A stretch of DNA of 59,647 bases, taken from positions 491,646 through 551,292 of the forward strand of contig BFEA01000599.1 of NCBI GenBank assembly GCA_003427395.1. The letters are read 5' to 3'. This DNA comes from Chara braunii. Lineage: Eukaryota; Streptophyta; Charophyceae; Charales; Characeae. The notes below the pieces were generated by a model. It searched no databases. It was not told the DNA's origin and saw only the letters and a list, made by a program, of their open reading frames with translations. Positions 11,336-21,981 of this stretch are shown piece after piece (the first letter of the stretch is position 1; the number at the start of each line of letters is the position of its first letter). Position numbers and translations under genes: made by a program.

Positions 11336-11672
11336 CTGAATTTACAGCCTAGGACTAGCTCTGATTTATCCAAGGGCATACTCACACCAGAAGTTTTTCC
11401 TCCAAGCTCTGCTCTGGGCGTGATTGCAGTCAGATTCATCCAGGTCTTCCCATAATCGCAGTCAGATGCGTTTAAGAAAGTGCTGGTGTGAGGATGCCCT
11501 GACTCTGCAGACTGAATTTGTAGCCTAGGACTAGCACTGATGCATCTCAGGGCATACTCACACCAGAACTTTTTCCTCTAAGCTCTGGATGTGATTGCAG
11601 TCAGATTCATCCAGGTCTGCCCATAATCGCCACCAGATACATTAAGTAAAGTGCTGGTGTGAACACGGCCTG
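11336..11672 (+). mobile_element. Tandemly duplicated small inverted-repeat element (CAGGGCATACTCACAC family), copies 1 and 2
   Basis: Copy 1 (11371-11501) starts CAAGGGCATACTCACACCAG and ends CTGGTGTGAGGATGCCCTG. Copy 2 (11548-11672) starts CAGGGCATACTCACACCAG and ends CTGGTGTGAACACGGCCTG. The flanking word GCCTAGGACTAG precedes both, so a unit of about 176 bp was duplicated in tandem together with flank. The interior shares GATTGCAGTCAGATTCATCC. CAGGG-type termini resemble hAT-superfamily ends, but no 8-bp target duplication was found, so that assignment is tentative. No transposase is encoded. Confidence 0.75.
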
Positions 11673-11949
11673 ACTTTGCGAAAAACGGATCAGAGGGCCC
11701 TAACAGAACTGAAAGACAGGTGGGATGAGAATAGCTGGACGGTCAATTGCCTTCACCTCGTATAGCATAAATAAAAACTTAATTTGTTCAATCTATATTT
11801 CATGAGCTGCTTATCTACCTGCACTGCACAAGCCTTTCCTTTTCCATATAGATACAGGTACCTTGAGGGCAGCGGTTGGTGCCCACCTCAGGGTTTCACT
11901 TGTCAGGAAGTCGCGGATGCTTAGGAGGGACAATCATACCCATGTGCTT
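11673..11949. other. Spacer, nothing recognised
   Basis: Unique-looking sequence between the inverted-repeat elements and the polypurine block; no open frame or RNA gene. Confidence 0.5.
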
Positions 11950-13560
11950 AGTGTGATCGTACGACTGCTCTGACAGATAAAATTGTGAAAACCAAACGGG
12001 TAAGAGAAAGGAATGATGAAGAGGGCAGGGGCAGCAGAACGGAGGGAGAGAACGGGAAGACCGAAGACAGGGAGTGACTGAGAGAGGGAAGGTGGGAGAA
12101 GGTGAGTACCAGAGAAGCGAGAAAGGAGCAGCAGGGCCTAAGGGAGCACTGTGGAAGGGGAAAAACCGAGGGGGTGGGGGGGAGGGAGGCTTTGTGAGGG
12201 GGGGAAGGGGAAAGAAGGCGAGGAACGAGGGATGGGGAGGGAGATAATACGACTGATCTGACAGATGAACTTGTGAAAACCTTAAGGAAACGGGTAAGAG
12301 AAAGGAATGATGAAGAAGCAGGGGCAGCAGAACGGAGGGAGAGAACGGGAAGACCGAAGGCAGGGAGCGACTGAGAGAGGGAAGGAGGGAGACGGTGAGT
12401 ACCAGAGAAACAAGAAAGGAGCGGGAAGGCTTAAGGGACCAATGCAGAGGGGAAGAACCGAGGTGGGGAGGGGAAGGCTCTGTGAGGAGTGGAGGGGGAG
12501 GCTCTGTGAGGGGTGGAGGGGGAGGCTGTGTGAAGGGGGGGAGGGAAAGAGAGAGAGAGGAGNNNNNNNNNNNNNNNNNNNNNNNNNNNNNNNNNNNNNN
12601 NNNNNNNNNNNNNNNNNNNNNNNNNNNNNNNNNNNNNNNNNNNNNNNNNNNNNNNNNNNNNNNNNNNNNNNNNNNNNNNNNNNNNNNNNNNNNNNNNNNN
12701 NNNNNNNNNNNNNNNNNNNNNNNNNNNNNNNNNNNNNNNNNNNNNNNNNNNNNNNNNNNNNNNNNNNNNNNNNNNNNNNNNNNNNNNNNNNNNNNNNNNN
12801 NNNNNNNNNNNNNNNNNNNNNNNNNNNNNNNNNNNNNNNNNNNNNNNNNNNNNNNNNNNNNNNNAGAGGAGGGAAAGAGGGGGAGGGGGAGGGAGAGGGA
12901 GAGAAAGAGGGAGAGGAAGAGGGAGAGGGAAGGGGAGGGAGAGGAAGAGGGAGAGAGGGAAAGAGGCAGAGACGGCAAGAGGGAGAGAGGAGGCATAGAG
13001 GAGGGAGACCGAGAGACAAGAAGCACAGAGGGAGGAGAGGGGGAGAAGTGAGACAAGGGAGAGAAGGGAAAGGAGGGAAAGACATCGGTAAGAGAGCAGG
13101 GAAAGACAGGGAGGATGGAAACAATAAGAAATGGAGGGAGATGTCCGGGAAGAGGAGGAAATAGAGGAGGGGAGGAGGGGCTGAAGGCGAAAATTTAGCA
13201 AAAAGGAAGGCAGGACAGCAGGTTAGGAAAGAAAGGGCAGGAGAAGAATGGAGCACGGGAAGGGACGACAAGGGAAGGATGGAAAGAGGGCAGAGGGAGG
13301 GGGTCGGGGGCAAGGAAGTAGAAGGGGCCGGGAGGAGAAAGGAATGGGAGAAAGAGCGAGCGAGAGACGGAAGGAAGGAGGGAAAGACGGATGAACAGGA
13401 GCGGGTGAGGGACGGAGGTGGAGAAGAGAGGAGGGAGGCAGGTAAAGAGGAGGTGAAAAGGATCATGACCACTGGTAATCCATGACCTGGATAGCATTGT
13501 ACACCCTCAAGGGGACATAAAGAAAGAGGAAAGGGTAGAGGCAGGGGATGTGAGGAGAGC
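11950..13560. repeat. Polypurine (GA-rich) block with internal 290-bp tandem duplication
   Basis: The plus strand is almost entirely A/G. Two copies of a segment of about 290 bp begin at about 11951 and 12244, sharing GAAAGGAATGATGAAG and GGTGAGTACCAGAGAA. Then 30-bp subunits (GGCTCTGTGAGG...GGAGGGGGA) repeat at 12475-12545. Long open frames on both strands are compositional artefacts that run through the gap. Such tracts can adopt H-DNA and commonly break assemblies. Confidence 0.85.
12563..12864. other. Assembly gap (302 N)
   Basis: A run of N inside the polypurine block. Real length and content are unknown; any protein reading across it is meaningless. Confidence 1.
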
Positions 13561-14058
13561 AACCGACGAAGGGAGCGGGAAGGGGCAGAAAGGAGGTAGT
13601 CTACAAGAGGGAAAAACACCCAATCAATCATTGACAATCAACAATACCCACATTGGTCCAAGACGCCAAGACTGATGCTGCAATAAAAATAATATAACAA
13701 CAAATAATAATGACCGATAGAGTCAATACCACAATGAGAGGAAAGATGTCCTGAATGCAGGATTATTCCAATCTCTCCAACAAAATCCACTCTAAGGTCC
13801 CTGATCGGTCTTCAGGAAGGAAACATTCCCTACCTGCCAAAACAAGGGCAGCAAGTCCGTAAGGATGATACACAAGACCTCGAAATACTTCCGGTTAGGA
13901 GGAAAAGTCCGAAAAGGCAAACAGGTTGGGACTACAGCTTACCCGGCAAGCGCGTCCCCTACTTTATTTCCCCCCTTCTTGGCCAGAAATTTGAATATCG
14001 ACGGCAATTCACCAGAGCCAGGGAAACAGGGAATCATATAACACCAACCTCCCAGACC

Positions 14059-14060
<2 letters not shown>
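13561..14060. other. No gene recognised
   Basis: Mixed sequence between the polypurine block and the CT/CA microsatellite; no domain, RNA gene or element ends seen. Confidence 0.5.
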
Positions 14061-14125
<65 letters not shown>

Positions 14126-14126
14126 N

Positions 14127-14178
<52 letters not shown>
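14061..14178. repeat. (CT)n(CA)n compound microsatellite
   Basis: A CT run to 14125, one ambiguous base at 14126, then CA units to 14178. It has the same CT-to-CA transition as at 1-95 and 16476-16530. Confidence 0.97.
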
Positions 14179-14181
<3 letters not shown>

Positions 14182-16475
14182 ACACAATGATGTCCAAGAA
14201 GCCCGTCTGATGATCGACGGTCAACGTTTCTCATTTTCTACTTCTAAAAAGATAAAATACCGAAACATGAAACCTCCATGGGTTAGAGAGTGCATATACA
14301 GGGTGGCCGAGGAGCCTTTCTCACCAATTACGTTACACACGGAGTTAAAGAAACGAAGAAGCTTCCTCGTCGGGTACATTACATTACATGAGATGATGTA
14401 GAAAAGCAATTTCTATCCGCTGCGACGGACATGGTGGTGAGCATGGGCTGTTCAATCTCCTCCTCCCAGAAAGGACCTCGTAGTTACAAAGTCTTGCCCC
14501 CCAACCTCCAGCACTTACCTCTCCCTCCCCCCGCCCTCCGCTCGGACATGTTGATCATATAACACTGGAAGGGAGAATTTTCTCGACTTCGCCAAAAGGC
14601 ACTGAAGAATTTCACCGGCAATACAGCCCGCTTGAAAAAGATGGCATTCAAACATGATTTCTTTCCTCTGCCCTCAGGGATTTACTTCCCTCCTTTCTCC
14701 ATTCTCTCCCCCACTCACTCTGCGCCTACCTCTCTACTTCACAGTGTGCTTTGCCCCCTTCCAGTACAAGGCCAATTCATTCAATCCATTGTGTGCTCTT
14801 GCTCCTCCCCATGCCTCGCTCCCAAAATACTCCTCCCTCTTTACTATCCTAAAAAAGGAGGGCACTTCACACCTCATCCAGGACCGCCAAAATACCCACA
14901 ACTTCGTGTGGGCACTTCATACCTCTTGGGCGCCGAACGAACAAACAAGCACTGCTATCTACCACAAGGACAAAACTTAACCCCCTTCTCTTCCTGTACC
15001 AGTGGCTGCCGCTATTCCTATGACTGATGCTCAAGCGATTGCTGATCCTCAGGCTGGTGCTCCTGCTGCTACGTCTGATGTGCTTCTGTCCCTTACAGTG
15101 CTGCCGTTGCTTCCGCTGCATCTGCCGCAGAGGATGATCTTCATGGTCCTTCTCCAGGCACTCGAACTCCGAATTCCTCTCTCACGCCATCGCCACGAGT
15201 AAAATGGCATCGGGAATGCTGTTGCTGCTGCTAATGTTTGCTGCTGCTCTCTACGATCGTTAAGCGCTGAGGTCAATGCACAAGATTCCTTCATTAAGCG
15301 AACTATCGACCATGATGATGATTGATTGTCCACGAAAGAGTAGTAATCCAGGATTCCAACTACTCTCTCTCTCTTTGTAGAATCTTCGTATGTCAGCATG
15401 ATCCATGGGTAATCCACGTTTTCCTGTGGGTATAAAGTCTCCTTTCAAAAACTCCAGTTCTCACAGGGTACTTAAACTTCACTAGCACAACACATAGTAT
15501 GGGAACGCAGCATGGAGAGTACAGAGAGGCCCCAATGCTCGAACCAAACTACGCAGCAAACGTCAAGAATACAAGAAAATCCAGCTGGTACATTTCAACG
15601 GTCGTAAACACCAAAGAACCATTTTCGATGGGGTTCCTCACACAATCATAGTCCATAAAGGTTCTGCTATTTCCGATTTCCCTCACAGAGTACCGCATTT
15701 ACATTACCAACCAACTCTCTTTGTGTACACGAACTACTCCCACAGTGTCATCTTCTGTCGCCAGGGGGACTTGCCCGTAAACCTGTCAAAAGGTCCTCTC
15801 GCTTTGGTATCTCTGCCCGTAATCCACATTTGCCTCTGCTATACACACAGAGGGAAGGAAATGACCTTCCTTTATCGCATCATATCTCAAAAATGACCTC
15901 CTTTGAGAAAACTAAGTTACAAACACAGCATCGATCAAGTCAATGCTCCAGCAGCTACAAACAAACAAGTAAGCAACCACAGTGATCAGCCAGCCCAACC
16001 TTGATTTGGCGTTGGCGGCCCCTACTCTAACGGAATGGAGTCCCTTGTGTTCATTTTCGTATTCGTACACTTGGGTTGCTTCCAGCCTTCTCCGGAAACC
16101 TTCGCTGCTTAGTAAAAGTACAGGTACACAGCTACACTCCGAGACGTTCTGCTACTCGCAGAGAGCACATTCCAAACGTGTAAGACAGCTTGTGAGACCC
16201 CCCTCCTCACAGTGCAAAGACGTCTACTTTTTCCATTCCCCCCCGGGAGATTATGGAGCAGATCACCCCGCCCAGGAAACCCTTTGTGACCTGGAGGACG
16301 ACTCTTGACGAAGCTCCCCGACGATCGTTTGCAGGCCCCATCAATGAGCCCGGACGTTCAATTCGAGGCCCCTTCCAACGCCGCCCAATAATAAGAACCA
16401 TTATCTCAGACACCTATCATCTCACGACTCCCGACTATGCCATCATTTTAAATAAGCGGGCGAGTTCAGTATGTC
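14179..16475. other. No gene recognised
   Basis: There are several frames of 60-130 aa on both strands, none with a domain, compositional consistency or neighbouring exon signals that I can defend. A Ser/Pro-rich plus-strand frame at 14632-15027 is the longest. Confidence 0.5.
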
Positions 16476-16476
16476 G

Positions 16477-16530
<54 letters not shown>
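16476..16530. repeat. (CT)n(CA)n compound microsatellite
   Basis: About 12 CT units followed by about 13 CA units, then GAGAGA. Confidence 0.96.
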
Positions 16531-16532
<2 letters not shown>

Positions 16533-18156
16533 AGAGCTCCATCCAGCACCAATCCTCTCCCTGACGATGGGCTTGACAAACAATAACCATAATGTTTGAC
16601 GCAAGAAGACGACGATAATGAATTTCCACCCATTTCCCCTACCGGTTGCCCTTTTCTCTCTCTTCTCGCACTACCCTCAACGATTTATATTATTTACAAC
16701 CCACACCCTCCACACAGCCCCGCGTGCTTCATCCATCTAACCGGTTTCATAATTGTCACTCACGCTCGCTCGCTCGTAGGCATCTCGAACTCGTACCCTA
16801 TCCGACTGCCTTCCTTCCTATGCCATCTTCCGCAACTGCTATCTGCCGACGCTCACCATGCGCCCCACGGCACTCGGATTGGTACCCCCTCCCTATGTTC
16901 CCCAGCGCACTCGGATCGATAGCCCTTCCCGCCCGCCTGCCGGACAAGCACTGCGCTTCTTCTTTCCATGGCAACCCCCCGATTCAATGGCAACCCCACT
17001 TCATACAAGCTTTCAATGACTTCTCTTGAGAACATCCATGGACGGACGTAAACATCCATGGACGGACGTAAACACGTTTCCACGGCGACGATTTCCAGCA
17101 CACTTCTCGACAGACAGACAATACCGCAAGAACGACTCACCTCTTTAAAAATGGTTGCTGGTTGATACGGATGTAAGACCTCCGCCTCACGACGAGCAAG
17201 CAGCTGGGACGAACGCATCTAACCCGACGACGGTGGTTCGACGCTATCCATCATAACAGATTCCGCAGATACAGACAGATCGTCCCTTCTTTGATCGTTC
17301 AGCGAGGCATCATAGATGAGTCACGACACATTCGCATATCATCTCTCCTCGGCAGTTCTGGCAAACATCTCCCCCTTCCCCCCCCGGCTCTCCTCCCTGC
17401 CGCTGCTGCTCGTTAGCAGTGGCATCGTCTTTCGCCGTCCGTGCACTTCAACCCCACCCCAATGAACAGCAGCAACCGACTCCCCCCCTGCTGGCAACTC
17501 CCCTCGTTCTTTGTCCCTTTCCCTACCCCCCACAAACAGCAGCCGTTGCGCTCAATTTCGTATAGCCTCCCAACTCCCATATTTTTAAACACAAGGCCGC
17601 GATTCACTAGCTCCCAGAATGTCCTTCCTTTCCGGTGCCCAGACATCCGCGATGGCCGCTACATTTCCTCTAGTCGCTGATCCCGCTTATCCACTGCCAG
17701 CTTCCGCCCGCGTCCTCCCTCCCCCCCCCCCCCTCCTTCGCCGTCCCACCCCTCCCGCTTCCCCCCGTGCCGCGTGTGAATGGAAAGCAAACCCCAACCT
17801 TTTTCGCTCCCACACTGTCCCTACTACAGTCACGCAAACAAAACCGCGGTGATACACAGACCACAGAAACGGCCGCCTCCTTCCTAGGTCAACGATCGCT
17901 CGAGTCGAAATTGCGCCACTCCAACCCTAACCCCCCCCTAACCCCGTTCCCTGCTGACCCTCATCCCCCCGGCGGGATAGCTTGTGCACATAGTAATAAT
18001 CATATTTCCTTCAACCCGCCAACGAGCCGGAGGGAAGCAACAAGCAGTGGTTGAGGCAAAACACGGTCAGTGGTCGATGACGTACACCGGACCAAACAGG
18101 CCGGCGACCGCCACCCATCCCGTCGAGGGTTCGCGTAAAGTTTCGTCCGCCCGACT
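16531..18156. other. No gene recognised; short tandem duplication at 17034-17075
   Basis: C-rich sequence with short frames only. AACATCCATGGACGGACGTA occurs twice in tandem (17032-17071). Two CCCTAACCCC words at about 17925-17945 are too few to call telomeric repeat. Confidence 0.5.
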
Positions 18157-18250
18157 AGGAGTATATTCACACTAGGGCAACCCTGACTACCCACCTGGAT
18201 GTAATTGCGCACAGATGCATCTACAGACATCCTAGTGTGAGTATGCCCTG
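18157..18250 (+). mobile_element. CAGGGCATACTCACAC-family inverted-repeat element, copy 3
   Basis: The right end is CCTAGTGTGAGTATGCCCTG (18231-18250), and the left end is the imperfect complement GAGTATATTCACACTAGG. The interior word GGATGTAATTGCGCACAGAT aligns with GGATGTGATTGCAGTCAGAT of the 11.6-kb copy in the same orientation. At about 94 bp it is shorter than copies 1 and 2. Confidence 0.7.
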
Positions 18251-18608
18251 CCCTAAGCCAAGCAGCAGAGAGAGGGGACGAGCTCCCGCCCATCGGACGG
18301 GGCCACACAGAAGCGAAGGAGGAATCCGATGACGATGTGAGTGAAACCAAGCCGGAGAGAGCGGGTCAGAGCCGCGGAAAGCCGCGGAGAGCGGGAGAGA
18401 GAGCGGTGCAGTGCTGCCAAGAGCGGCCAGGGGCGGCCCAGGCAATGACGGGGAGCGCGAAATACAGGAGATAGACAAAAGAGACGAAAGACAGCAAACG
18501 GGAGACACGCGGAGAGAACGGAAAAAGCACACGGCCGCAGAAAGGAGAGAAGATGGCTCTTCTACGTGACTACATACGCGCTGGTTTTGTCGGTCGAGCA
18601 TAACCCAT

Positions 18609-18734
18609 CAGATAGTAATTTTGCCCAAACGATTGTATCGACGGTACAATCGTTTGTGCCTTTTCTCGGATAGTAATTGACGGCGAGCGGAGGACCCGTT
18701 GCCAAGGAGAAGAGGCACAAACGATTGTATCGAC
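18609..18734. repeat. Perfect 12-bp inverted repeat with a third dispersed copy
   Basis: CAAACGATTGTA (18626-18637) and its exact complement TACAATCGTTTG (18645-18656) flank the 7-base loop TCGACGG. GGCACAAACGATTGTATCGA recurs at 18714-18733, and GATAGTAATT occurs just outside at 18611 and 18669. The third copy plus the right arm form a longer inverted repeat (GGCACAAACGATTGTA). Confidence 0.8.
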
Positions 18735-18850
18735 GTTCAGCGTAGTGCATCAGTTTTGCACAGACCTTCATATTGGGATTCTACCGGCAAGGACGGCCTG
18801 TACCACGCCGAAACATGATACTCTTAATGTTTTCGGTCACATCGACTCCC

Positions 18851-18900
18851 GGATTCAAGGCAGTTGTCCCCACCACCCCTGGATTCAAGGCAGTTGTCCC
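18851..18900. repeat. 20-bp direct repeat with 10-bp spacer
   Basis: GGATTCAAGGCAGTTGTCCC occurs at 18851-18870 and 18881-18900 without mismatch. Confidence 0.9.
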
Positions 18901-19659
18901 TTCAGGCTGTGTCGATTTGAACGTACCGTAATCTGACAGCAAAGGTAATTCCTCTACCTTCGCACTCCCTCGCCGGGCAAGACGGGGTCAAGAAAACAGT
19001 TGTCACGGAGAGCCGAAAACAGAAAGTGGAGCATACACAACTCTCCTCTCGCCCACTCTCCCTCCTCATAACTCAGTTCAGCAGCATTCAGTGTGCAGTC
19101 CCAGGCGTCTCCCGCGCGCACACGACTCCCTACTAACCTCCCTCCCACCTCCCTATTACCTCCCTCCTACCTCAATGTCTCTTCCCGGAGTCAACACAAC
19201 CGCGAACAAACCTCCTTAGCGCACAACGAAACAATCTCGAGGTGCCTCCACTGTCTTTCTCTCCATCTTCGCACTCCGGCTCTTTCCCATCCCTTCCGCT
19301 GCTAAAAGGACAGGCCGCCCTCAGCCACAGTTTGTCATGCCCCTCTTTCTCTCTCATTCATTCAAGGAGCACGCCATCCATCTGACTCCACGTGCGGAGG
19401 AGAACCAAACGAAGACGAGCCATCAAATCATAATATACTGAGAGGGGGAAATTGTAAAAAGGACGGGCGGGAAGGGCAGGGGGGCAGGAGGAACGACGCA
19501 CAAGGCATGTAGCTATATATGCTGGATAGACCGCCCCCCCCAAAAACCCGATGATGAAGTCGTCATTCGCTGCTGCCATAACAGAAATCACATGAGCAAA
19601 AACGATGAGGTAGAATCGAGGACGGAACTACGGATTCACGATGCCCTCCGCGCCGATTC
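18901..19659. other. No gene recognised
   Basis: Short frames only on both strands; C-rich tract at 19120-19180 with a repeated CCTCCCACCTCC-type word. Confidence 0.5.
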
Positions 19660-20100
19660 CTTCCCATCTCACCATCACCATAACCCTTATGTCTCCGCAC
19701 ATGGCACCCTCCCGCCATCCTACCATCACAGTAACACCTTCCCGCCATCCCCCCATCACAGGAACCATGGTTGCATCATCCAGCCATTCTACCATTCGAC
19801 CATCACAGTAAAACCGTGATTAAAGCGCCATCCCGCCATCTTACCATCACAGTAACCCCATCCCGCCATCTTACCATCACAGTAACACCTTCCCGCCATC
19901 CCACCATTCGACCATCACCGTAAAACCGTGATTAAGGCGCCATCCCGCCTTCTTACCATCACAGTAACACCATCCCGCCATCCCGCCATCACAGGAACCA
20001 TGGTTGCATCATCCCGCCATCCCGGCATCCCGCCATTCGGCCATCACAGTAAAACCGTGATTAAGGCGCCATCCCGCCATCTTACCATCACAGTAACCCT
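19660..20100. repeat. Composite minisatellite (CCATCCCGCCATCTTACCAT family)
   Basis: Units combine CCATCNCGCCAT, CTTACCATCACAGTAACA and TCGACCATCACNGTAAAAC-CGTGATTAA blocks in higher-order order. The block containing AAAACCGTGATTAA recurs three times (about 19808, 19922 and 20051). There is no coding signal. Confidence 0.88.
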
Positions 20101-20392
20101 TGTGTCTCCACATTATGGCGAACAGATAGAATGCGGACAGACACGTGTGTTCATTTGTCTTGCCTGGCATTGGTTTCCGATGCCTTGCATGCGATGGAAT
20201 AAAAGCAGCCGATGCCTTGCATGCGATGGAATAGAGGGTTGAAGTGATCGAGTAACAGATGGATGTAAATACTCGGCCTGGTGGCTGAAGCGCGGTCTTC
20301 CCTAATTATCAGATCAGATAGAATAAAGCATAATGTTGCTGAGATTCGTCGAGCTTTTTCATAAGTAATCACTTTCAAAGATTGCAAGAATC

Positions 20393-20416
20393 GGATTGGA
20401 TTGGATTGGATTGGAT
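20393..20416. repeat. (GGATT)n short tandem repeat
   Basis: Four to five GGATT units. Confidence 0.9.
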
Positions 20417-21006
20417 GAGGTAGTTAAATTAACACACTAATCACTGACTGACGCCCATCTATCTCTTCTATAAATCTATCTATAATAATAATAATCTAAA
20501 GATTAAGATTAAGATAATCTCCTCCCGTTCCCGTCCGGTACAATGGTGAGAGACCTAACAAATACAGCGGCTTGTCATCTGCTTTACCTTTCTGAAGCGC
20601 GCATGAGACAACCTGTCCCCGTAAAAACCACCTCTCTGTAATCGCCCGTGTGCAGGGAGCCTCGAAAGAAATGGATACGACGGGGAAGAGCGGCGAGTCA
20701 CAACCATTTGCCCGGTTCATGATTGCTATACTTAAGATGTTCTCGAAATAAGGACCAGCAATCAAACTATACTAAACTCTGTTCCTTTTGTGCCGATGGA
20801 GAGTGCCGATGGAGAATCTCCTCCTCGCTGGGAATACCAGCCTCTGGTCCGGTCCTTCTGTCCAGATACTCGCTGCCTCGTGCGCATAGTGATAACCCGA
20901 TCGTCAGCAGCAACAGCAGCAGCAACGGTAAATTACCCTCGACAATCAGACAGAGCTTTCCCTCCACAGCCACATCAGCCCGCCACGCTGACCCATCATC
21001 TGGCAG

Positions 21007-21180
21007 AACGACCCCTCCGTTGAAGCCAGGCTGCCACATCATCAAGCAGAACTATCCCTCCTCCGGTGAAGCCAGGCCGTGCTTAGTGAGTGTGTCAATA
21101 AACCGTGCCACTAGAACTATCCCTCCTCCGGTGAAGTCAGGCCGTCGTGCTTAGTGAGTGTGTCAATAAATCGTGCCACT
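21007..21180. repeat. Tandem duplication, 64-bp unit
   Basis: GAACTATCCCTCCTCCGGTG begins two units about 64 bp apart (near 21049 and 21113). Each unit ends in GTGAGTGTGTCAATAAA. A more diverged partial unit precedes them at about 21007. The 230-codon plus-strand frame starting in this repeat is not accepted as a gene. Confidence 0.8.
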
Positions 21181-21981
21181 CGGCGAACCTCACGTCGTGG
21201 TGTGCCGCGTGCCCTCGCTCCTTATACCCAGGCTCGATTGTCCGCAGAGCACGCTATATGGCTCGCGAAAAAGACTAAGCAATATGGTAAAAAAAGAGGT
21301 TCTGGTCAGGTTCCCGCCAGCAGCTTAAGGAATGAGAGACGTCCTGACACGAAGGAAGCGATGGAGAGAGAGCTAAAGGCGAATTTGAAAGAGAGAGGTG
21401 ACGAAAGGAGAGGCGGCAAAATGAGGGGAGGGAGAAAAGAATGTCGCCAACCTGCTGTCGGCAGCAGCACTGAGAACAACCTTCTTCATAAGCAAGCAAG
21501 AAGGAGAAGCACATCTCACCTGCTAATCGCCAGCGTGACATTTCCCCCACCACCACCCCTCCCAATCAGATCAACCGCTCTCAAGCGCTGTAGTTGCACT
21601 CTGCCCCCTCGTTCGCAGTGTCGTCGCCTTGCCTGGCGCGCAATGCCTCCAGCCTGCGAGCCCATTTCGGTCAAAGAAGCGTGTTATGTGTGCCATCAAC
21701 CCTGCTGCTGCCGTCTAGGCTCTTCTCTCCTCTCTTCTTGTCTTCTATCTCCATGTCCCAAACACCGTTACTGGCAAAAGAAGAGGAAGAACGAAGTACT
21801 GCCCTATCAGTCGTTTCTCTCCTCTCGATCTCCCAAACGCGGGTAATAGGAAAAGAACCACAGGGAGACACAGAGAGAGAGAGAGAGAGGGATCAAGAAG
21901 GCAGCGAACAAGCCGAACAGACCCAGACGAAGGGTGGTGTGAGCAGCAGCTCGCTACTACGGTAGGGGCCATTCGTTTCCA

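Noticed and set aside
11896-13637. Long Ser/Pro/Leu-rich or Gly/Arg/Glu-rich frames of up to 451 codons
   Set aside because: They are produced by the polypurine strand bias and read through 302 N.
17920-17950. Interstitial telomere repeat
   Set aside because: Only two CCCTAACCCC-type words with irregular C-runs, not a tandem CCCTAAA array.
21154-21846. A 230-codon plus-strand frame downstream of the kinesin
   Set aside because: It starts at a GTG inside a tandem duplication, has no domain and has mixed Arg/Ser/Pro composition. Part of it overlaps GA-rich low complexity.
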